From positions 1 to 8,536 of the forward strand of contig JALVDN010000293.1 in NCBI GenBank assembly GCA_027008965.1: a DNA stretch of 8,536 nt, in the 5' to 3' direction. The DNA comes from Flavobacteriales bacterium. Its GTDB lineage: Bacteria > Bacteroidota > Bacteroidia > Flavobacteriales > Flavobacteriaceae. Shown one piece after another: positions 1 through 4,254 of the stretch (the stretch's first letter is position 1; the number at the start of each line of letters is the position of its first letter). The position numbers were made by a program, and so were the translations under genes. The notes beneath the pieces were generated by a model. That model made no database searches. It saw only the letters and a program-made list of their open reading frames with translations, and was not told the DNA's origin.

Positions 1-657
1 GCATATATTGTATATCCACTCATTGAAGAAAGTGAAGCATTGGATTATAGAAACCTCACCGATGGATATGAAGAAATAAAAGAGGAGTTTTTACATGACG
101 GTTATAAAATAGGAATTGTTTATGGAAAAATGCCCGCTGAAGATAAAAATCGTGTGATGAAAAAATTCAAGGATGGTGAACTGGATATTTTGGTCTCAAC
201 CACAGTGATAGAAGTAGGAGTGGATGTCCCGAACGCAACGGTTATGGTCATTGAAAGTGCCCACCGTTTCGGGTTGTCACAATTGCATCAATTGCGGGGC
301 AGGGTAGGCCGTGGAGCCGAAGAATCCTATTGTATTTTGATAACCGACTACAAATTGACCGATGATGCTAAAACCCGTATTCAAACCATGGTTTCCACGC
401 AAGACGGATTCAAAATTGCAGAAGTGGATTTAAGATTAAGAGGCCCGGGAGATATATTGGGAACCCAACAAAGCGGTTTGATTAAATTTAAAATAGCAGA
501 CTTGATCAAAGACCGTCATATTTTGCTCCGGGCCAGATTGGCGGCAGAGCGTTTATTGGAATCGGATCCGTCCTTAAGCGCCCCTCAAAACCGGACTGTA
601 GCCCTTGTATTAGCCGACTTATTCAAGAAAAAAGGCTTTTGGAATTACATCGGCTAA
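1..657 (+). CDS. recG: ATP-dependent DNA helicase RecG, C-terminal part (5' end outside window)
   Basis: RecG is a superfamily 2 double-strand DNA translocase that remodels stalled replication forks and branched recombination intermediates in the cytoplasm. The reading frame is open from base 1, so this is the last 218 residues of a protein whose family is usually about 700 residues long. A TTG at base 40 lies inside the gene and is not a real start. Visible in order (fragment numbering) are YPLIEESEALD near the N-terminal edge, motif V (STTVIEVGVDVPNA, about 66-79), motif VI with its arginine finger (QLRGRVGRG, about 97-105), and the RecG-specific TRG helical hairpin (LRLRGPGDILGTQQSG, about 144-159). 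The wedge domain and motifs I-IV lie upstream of the window. The TAA stop overlaps the stop of the converging gene by 4 bases. The C-terminus looks complete and undamaged. Confidence 0.96.
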   Translation, partial: AYIVYPLIEESEALDYRNLTDGYEEIKEEFLHDGYKIGIVYGKMPAEDKNRVMKKFKDGELDILVSTTVIEVGVDVPNATVMVIESAHRFGLSQLHQLRGRVGRGAEESYCILITDYKLTDDAKTRIQTMVSTQDGFKIAEVDLRLRGPGDILGTQQSGLIKFKIADLIKDRHILLRARLAAERLLESDPSLSAPQNRTVALVLADLFKKKGFWNYIG

Positions 658-3371
658 CGTTTCAATGTGAAGTGTCCTCTTACTATTTTTTTATCACTTC
701 CCGGTGGCACTTTCACCAAGAACCAGTAATCATCCGATGGCAAGGGAGAACCGTTAAATAATCCGTTCCAACCGTCTTCATCATATTGCAAGGTTTTGAT
801 AAGCCGGCCATATCTGTCGTATATAAACACTTCGGTTCCAGGTCTGTTAACAACATTTATAACATGCCACAAGTCATGGATCCCGTCACCGTTAGGGGTA
901 AAATAGGGCGGTGCATCCATAAGGTACACTTCTTCCGATTCATCACCGCATCCCCGTTTATCTCTCACATAAACCGTATAAGTGCCGGCTTTCAATCCAC
1001 TGAATTCAGGTTCATCTTGGAAATTGATATTATCAATGGAATATTCATAATCTCCCAGTCCACTCACATAAACCGTGAAACCGTTATTATTCACTTCAAA
1101 ATCAACGGTGGTGATTTTTTCTATTGTTGGAGGTCCCGATTCTTCAACTGTAACGGTTTTAGAATTTGTACATCCGTTACTATCGGTAACTGTTACCGTA
1201 TACTGCCCAACAGTGGAAATACTAATTCCTTGCGTAGTTTCACCCGTGGACCATTGATAACTGACAAATCCGGCCGGTGCTTCCACATACACATCAAAAC
1301 CCGTACAGAAATAATAAGTTTCATACATTTGAATTTCCGGCTTGGGAAGCACAACTAAATTCAGTTCACCGACATTGACACATCCTGTATTATTATCAAC
1401 AATTCTATAATACACTGTTTGTGTGTGTGGAGTAGTATTTGTATATGGTGAACTCAAAGGATTGACATTATTTTCTGCATCGGCTTGTGTAGCATGAAAA
1501 GTAATGGTATAATCCGAAGGGTTTCTTCCGTTTAAAATTTCCGGAATTTTGGAATCCAAATCAAATACGGCAATTCCGTCATCATTGTCGTCACATTCTT
1601 CCAAATCCGAAACTGTATAAATTTCAGGTAGATGATGAACAATCACATCAAAGGAACCGTAATCCGTACATCCGGTTTCATTGTTAGTGACACTGAACCA
1701 AATGGTTTGATTGTAAGGTGTGGTTGTAGTATAAGGATCGGTTATTTCATTGGTATTGCTTTGTGCATCGGTGAGGGTTTCATAATAATGAATATCAAAG
1801 TTGCCGGGTGAAGTTTGTAAATTATTTATTTCTTGATTTTTATCCGTTACATTAAAGGTGACGAGGCCGTTTTGATTATCATCACAAAACTCCATATCGC
1901 TCACTCCGGTCACAACCGGCAAAGGGTAAATAATAACCTGGGTAATGACTTGAATTGTTCCACACCCTGAAATATAAATAGTGGCGGTAACGTCATATGT
2001 CCCATCAGTAGCATAGGTATGTTGAACACTTGACTCTTTTGTGTTAGAAGCGTTGGGTGGAGTAGTGGTATTATTACCATCGCCGAAATCCCAATCCACA
2101 TGATCTATATCCTTATTTGTTGAAACAGTAAGCTTGACAGTTTCACCCAAGCAGAAATCAATATCAGGATTTCCTGTTTGTGCATCCTCAGTTTCAATTT
2201 GCACAAAAAACGATTGAATAAACTGAGGAAGACCTTGTCTGGATATTTGCCCTGCCGGCAAGGTTATGGAATTTTGTACAAAATTACATGCAGGTGTAGC
2301 TAAATTCGGGTTATTGATAGTGCCCACATAATTTCTTCCAGTTCCGTATGATTGAGATTCCGCCACATATATCTTCCCGTCTATTCCGAGTTGCAGGCCG
2401 CCTCTATAACCGTTATAGCTTGCTACCTGTTGATAATTATAGGGTGGGGAACTCAAATCATATTGAAGAATTCTTGTGGTAGCATTGGAAGTGGAAGCAC
2501 CGTCTGTTCCTTTCACATAAAGATAGTTGCCATCCGGTGAAAATTCCACACCGTATGGTCCAAATCCGGGGGGCATAGTCAAAATAGCTAAATTGGAAAC
2601 CACACCCGTATTAATGTCAAAATCCAGTAAATAAAGGGTTTGATCATAATAATTGGCAATGGCCACTTTATCTCCTTGCGTGGATAATTTCATATATCCG
2701 TGCGCCAGGTTAATATTAAATGAAGTGGGTAGTGTAGTCACCACTGCATTGGGAGCGATGCCCGAGGCATCAATCTTTATTGCATAAAATGTCCTGCGCG
2801 GTGCATTATAGGTTGTAATAGGAAAAGTTGTGTTTCCGTTTTGAGGAGCCGTACCCACTGTGACCACCCAAACATAATCACCCGATAAACTGGCAACAGC
2901 AGTCACCTTTTCCCTTACTTTATCAATCAACAAAACATTTTTTTGTCCCGCTACCACATCTCCGTTTCCACCGTTCAAGGTCATGTCCACTACTGAATAA
3001 CGCAATCCGTTATCCCCCGAATCATCATCTACCGAGAAAACAAAAAATAAGTCCGGGTTCCCGGGATGTGGAACAATCAACCCCGACTGAGATGAAGAAG
3101 GATCGCCCATCAATCCGTTTCCGTTGGGCATCACATTGTGATTCCGATCAAAAATGGTGATTCCATCTGTATACATCAACAAATTTCCCATACAATCCGA
3201 TATGGATGAACAGCCTTCTATGGTATAAAGCTGACCTGCTTGCGGTGTAACGGGCAACGGATTAAAATCCAACCCTGCTCCATCACCAAAAAACCAATTG
3301 GCGGCTTCCAGTTGAGAGAATGCCGAAGTGAATGAAAAAATAAGTATAAAAAAAAGAGCAATTTTTTTCAT
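654..3371 (-). CDS. secreted multidomain adhesin-like protein with PKD domain and T9SS type B (gliding motility-type) C-terminal sorting domain
   Basis: This is a 905-residue cell-surface or secreted protein exported by Sec and then by the type IX secretion system. A signal peptide is clear: MKK, a hydrophobic stretch, and probable cleavage after AFS at residue 19. Residues about 20-390 begin with an NWFFGDGAGLDFNP segment typical of Bacteroidota surface proteins and look like a beta-propeller, with a blade-like stretch (EFSPDGNYLYV) near 275. A PKD-like domain has WDFGDG at 427-432. Two related modules of about 97 residues follow (487-583 and 584-679), each with a CDDN..G motif. Next come an Ig-like domain with YQWSTGE near 706 and a SprB-like repeat (about 755-820). 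The type B sorting domain spans 822-905, from PYFTPNGDG to GHFTLKR. Binding partner and substrate cannot be read from the sequence. No PorP/SprF-like gene, the common partner of type B cargo, lies beside it. ATG at 3371 is chosen because the signal peptide starts there. Ribosome-binding signal is weak, as is usual in this phylum. Confidence 0.92.
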   Translation of the reverse strand: MKKIALFFILIFSFTSAFSQLEAANWFFGDGAGLDFNPLPVTPQAGQLYTIEGCSSISDCMGNLLMYTDGITIFDRNHNVMPNGNGLMGDPSSSQSGLIVPHPGNPDLFFVFSVDDDSGDNGLRYSVVDMTLNGGNGDVVAGQKNVLLIDKVREKVTAVASLSGDYVWVVTVGTAPQNGNTTFPITTYNAPRRTFYAIKIDASGIAPNAVVTTLPTSFNINLAHGYMKLSTQGDKVAIANYYDQTLYLLDFDINTGVVSNLAILTMPPGFGPYGVEFSPDGNYLYVKGTDGASTSNATTRILQYDLSSPPYNYQQVASYNGYRGGLQLGIDGKIYVAESQSYGTGRNYVGTINNPNLATPACNFVQNSITLPAGQISRQGLPQFIQSFFVQIETEDAQTGNPDIDFCLGETVKLTVSTNKDIDHVDWDFGDGNNTTTPPNASNTKESSVQHTYATDGTYDVTATIYISGCGTIQVITQVIIYPLPVVTGVSDMEFCDDNQNGLVTFNVTDKNQEINNLQTSPGNFDIHYYETLTDAQSNTNEITDPYTTTTPYNQTIWFSVTNNETGCTDYGSFDVIVHHLPEIYTVSDLEECDDNDDGIAVFDLDSKIPEILNGRNPSDYTITFHATQADAENNVNPLSSPYTNTTPHTQTVYYRIVDNNTGCVNVGELNLVVLPKPEIQMYETYYFCTGFDVYVEAPAGFVSYQWSTGETTQGISISTVGQYTVTVTDSNGCTNSKTVTVEESGPPTIEKITTVDFEVNNNGFTVYVSGLGDYEYSIDNINFQDEPEFSGLKAGTYTVYVRDKRGCGDESEEVYLMDAPPYFTPNGDGIHDLWHVINVVNRPGTEVFIYDRYGRLIKTLQYDEDGWNGLFNGSPLPSDDYWFLVKVPPGSDKKIVRGHFTLKR

Positions 3372-3465
3372 GAGGGCGTATTATTTAAACAATAAATATA
3401 AAAAATAAATTTTATTTTCTTTGATTGTGAATAAGATTTGTAGAAAAAATTTGTTTGGATTATAG
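3372..3465 (-). promoter_or_regulatory. AT-rich leader/probable promoter region of the T9SS cargo gene
   Basis: Only 18 of these 94 bases are G or C, against about two thirds in the adjoining island, so this is a sharply bounded AT-rich leader directly upstream of the ATG at 3371. It is the only plausible place for the cargo gene's own promoter. I looked for the Bacteroidota pattern (TTG near -33, TAnnTTTG near -7). On the - strand there is a TATATTTA that fits the -7 box except for its last base, but no well-spaced TTG, so no exact promoter is called. No strong Shine-Dalgarno sequence precedes the ATG. Confidence 0.4.
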
Positions 3466-3520
3466 GCGTCAAGCTGCCAACGGCTCGCAACCCGTCGGCT
3501 CGCCGTTGGGTCTTGATCGC
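3466..3520. repeat. imperfect inverted repeat (hairpin) at the left edge of the GC-rich island
   Basis: Left arm 3466-3484 and right arm 3502-3520 are complementary with few mismatches. The perfect core is CCAACGGC at 3477-3484 against GCCGTTGG at 3502-3509, and the outer GCG.TCAAG also pairs with CTTGATCGC. The loop shares an 8-base direct repeat, CGGCTCGC, at 3481-3488 and 3496-3503. It sits about 95 bases upstream of the cargo gene start, where base composition switches from AT-rich to GC-rich. In a - strand transcript it would be a strong stem-loop. The following T-run is about 15 bases away, too far for a classic intrinsic terminator. Confidence 0.6.
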
Positions 3521-3778
3521 GCTCCGGCGAGCCTTCAAACCACTCCAAGCCTTATGCCAAGCAAGTTTTTCGTCTCGCCTCCGGCTTCGTGAACCACCCT
3601 GCGGACGTTTCACTCCGCAACTCCGGGAGCCTTCGGCTTCCTGAAATCAAAGCCAAAAGCCACGCCTTGTCTCCCTTCTTCACTTCGCAAGCCCCTGACG
3701 GGTCTTGCTGCGCAACCCTCGGAGCCCTTCGGTCTCCTCGGTGAACCGGTGAGCCGGACAAAGCCGTCTCACCTCTTG

Positions 3779-3816
3779 CGGCGGGAGAGCCTGCGCCAAG
3801 GCTTGTCTCCCCGCCG
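3779..3816. repeat. strong GC hairpin
   Basis: CGGCGG at 3779-3784 pairs with CCGCCG at 3811-3816, GAG at 3785-3787 with CTC at 3807-3809, and AGCC at 3788-3791 with GGCT at 3800-3803, leaving an 8-base loop and a small bulge. That gives a stem of about 13 pairs. On the + strand it is followed by GGAAATTTTTT, which resembles an intrinsic terminator, but no + strand gene precedes it. I therefore list it as a hairpin, not a terminator. Confidence 0.55.
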
Positions 3817-3828
3817 GAAATTTTTTAA

Positions 3829-3871
3829 TGAGATTTCTCAGTCGTTGCTTCGCAACTCCTTCGAAATGACA
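3829..3871 (-). repeat. REP-like hairpin element, copy A
   Basis: Read on the - strand it begins TGTCATTTCG and ends GAGAAATCTCA. The outer stem pairs TG with CA and ATTTC with GAAAT around a TC/CT mismatch. The inner stem is GTTGC against GCAAC around a 3-base GAA loop. Its variable inner stem differs from copy B but still pairs. It opens cassette unit 1. Confidence 0.75.
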
Positions 3872-3903
3872 ACGCTGAAAACACAATGAAATCAATAGAA
3901 CAA

Positions 3904-3952
3904 TGTCATTCCGAGCGAGTTCCGGCGCAAGCCGGAACGACGAGGAATCTCA
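3904..3952 (+). repeat. REP-like hairpin element, copy B
   Basis: It begins TGTCATTCCG and ends GAGGAATCTCA. The outer stem is ATTCC against GGAAT plus the TG/CA ends. The inner stem is a perfect 8-base arm GTTCCGGC (3919-3926) and GCCGGAAC (3931-3938) closing a GCAA loop of the stable GNRA type. A run of eight T residues (3953-3960) follows directly, so a + strand transcript would end here in a terminator-like structure. No + strand gene upstream would need one. Confidence 0.8.
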
Positions 3953-3970
3953 TTTTTTTTCAAATTTGTT

Positions 3971-4016
3971 TGAGATTTCTCGTCGCTCGCCTGCGGCTCG
4001 CTCCCACGAAATGACA
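3971..4016 (-). repeat. REP-like hairpin element, copy C
   Basis: Read on the - strand it begins TGTCATTTCG and ends GAGAAATCTCA, with ATTTC against GAAAT as in copy A. The core is GC-rich and different from the other copies, and its inner stem is short (GCC/GGC around a 3-base loop) with GAGC-type direct repeats on both sides. It opens cassette unit 2. Confidence 0.7.
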
Positions 4017-4046
4017 CGCTCTTCTACAATAAAATCAGTAGCGCAT

Positions 4047-4083
4047 TGTCATTCCGACGGAGCTTGGCGACGAGGAATATCTC
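4047..4083 (+). repeat. REP-like hairpin element, copy D (diverged)
   Basis: It begins TGTCATTCCG and reaches GAGGAATATCTC, so the ATTCC/GGAAT outer stem is kept, but two extra bases (AT) interrupt the usual CTCA end. The core is shorter (about 18 bases) and lacks a clear inner stem. It looks like a decayed copy of element B. Confidence 0.65.
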
Positions 4084-4100
4084 CGCGCCGGCGGGCGGAG
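4081..4100. repeat. short GC hairpin
   Basis: CTCCGC at 4081-4086 pairs with GCGGAG at 4095-4100 around an 8-base GC-rich loop. It abuts element D and adds to the density of stem-loops in the island. No function can be inferred. Confidence 0.5.
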
Positions 4101-4104
4101 TGTT

Positions 4105-4211
4105 ATCCTTTTGAAGGCGAAGCCGAGCGGATGTGCGTTTGAGGAGGCTCCGAGCATGACGAGGAGACCCCGCAAAACGCTTTTACATCCGCAGGCTGAG
4201 CCGAAAAAGAT
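4105..4211. repeat. long imperfect inverted repeat between the hairpin cassette and polA
   Basis: Left arm 4105-4140 and right arm 4174-4211 are complementary in about 28 positions. The perfect core is GCGGATGT (4127-4134) against ACATCCGC (4185-4192). GCGTTT pairs with AAACGC inside a 4-base bulge, and GGC, AGCC and the ATC..TTTT end pair outside. The 33-base centre (4141-4173) contains GAGCATGACGAGGAGACC, similar to the tails of the REP-like elements. Arms and size would suit a small non-coding mobile element, but I see no flanking target duplication, so that remains a guess. Confidence 0.55.
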
Positions 4212-4250
4212 TTAAACGAAGCACGCCATAAGGCGCCCTGAAAATCTTTT
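4205..4250 (-). terminator. probable intrinsic terminator of the DUF2723-polA operon
   Basis: Only four bases separate this structure from the polA stop. In the - strand transcript AAAAGATTT (4250-4242) pairs with AAATCTTTT (4213-4205). Inside this, AGGGCGCC pairs with GGCGTGCT around a TTAT loop in 7 of 8 positions, counting one G-T. The distal arm ends in a T-rich tract (CTTTTT). Position and shape fit termination after polA. The A-rich proximal arm could let it work in both directions. Its distal arm is also part of the 4105-4211 inverted repeat. Confidence 0.5.
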
Positions 4251-4254
4251 CATA

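Larger units (their letters stand above)
3466..3825. repeat. GC-rich degenerate repeat region without a gene
   Basis: About 360 bases with no credible gene. The composition is far above that of the neighbours (41 of 60 bases G or C in 3481-3540). It is built from diverged copies of short blocks. GCCAAGGCTTGTCTCC at 3795-3810 matches GCCACGCCTTGTCTCC at 3659-3674 in 14 of 16 positions. The block starting CGCAACTCC at 3616 (to about 3643) resembles the block starting CGCAACCC at 3711 (to about 3740). CGCAAC also recurs at 3486 and 3851. Both long blocks contain small hairpins with a TTC loop (3626-3642 and 3721-3737). I do not recognise it as an insertion sequence. It could be an eroded repetitive element or a cluster of palindromic repeats. 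Confidence 0.6.
3829..4083. repeat. tandemly duplicated cassette of paired REP-like hairpin elements
   Basis: Four short elements sharing the ends TGTCATT(C/T)C and GAAAT- or GGAAT-CTCA lie here in alternating orientation (-, +, -, +). Elements one and two face each other across a 32-base AT-rich spacer (3872-3903). Elements three and four do the same across 30 bases (4017-4046). The two spacers match in about 20 of 30 aligned positions, sharing CGCT, ACAAT, AAATCA and TAG in the same order. The whole pair (3829-3952 and 3971-4083) is therefore a duplicated unit, comparable in layout to the bacterial interspersed mosaic elements built from REP sequences. The TGTCATT...AATCTCA pattern is, from general knowledge, a common dispersed repeat in Bacteroidota genomes. 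Copy number cannot be judged from this window. Confidence 0.75.

Noticed and set aside
40..42. TTG as the start of recG
   Set aside because: The upstream in-frame residues (AYIVYPLIEESEA) are conserved RecG sequence, so the gene begins outside the window.
3829..4083. Possible CRISPR array
   Set aside because: Elements alternate in orientation, vary in core sequence and length, and the spacers resemble each other, all contrary to a CRISPR array. No cas gene is present.
3368..4142. Several open frames of 69-81 codons in the GC-rich island on both strands
   Set aside because: They overlap in different frames, are rich in Arg/Ser/Gly/Ala as expected from GC-rich repeats, run across the hairpin elements, and resemble no protein family I know. 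High GC content removes stop codons by chance.
3466..4211. Possible insertion sequence or transposon remnant
   Set aside because: Inverted repeats exist, but there is no transposase fragment, no consistent terminal repeats around one unit and no visible target-site duplication.
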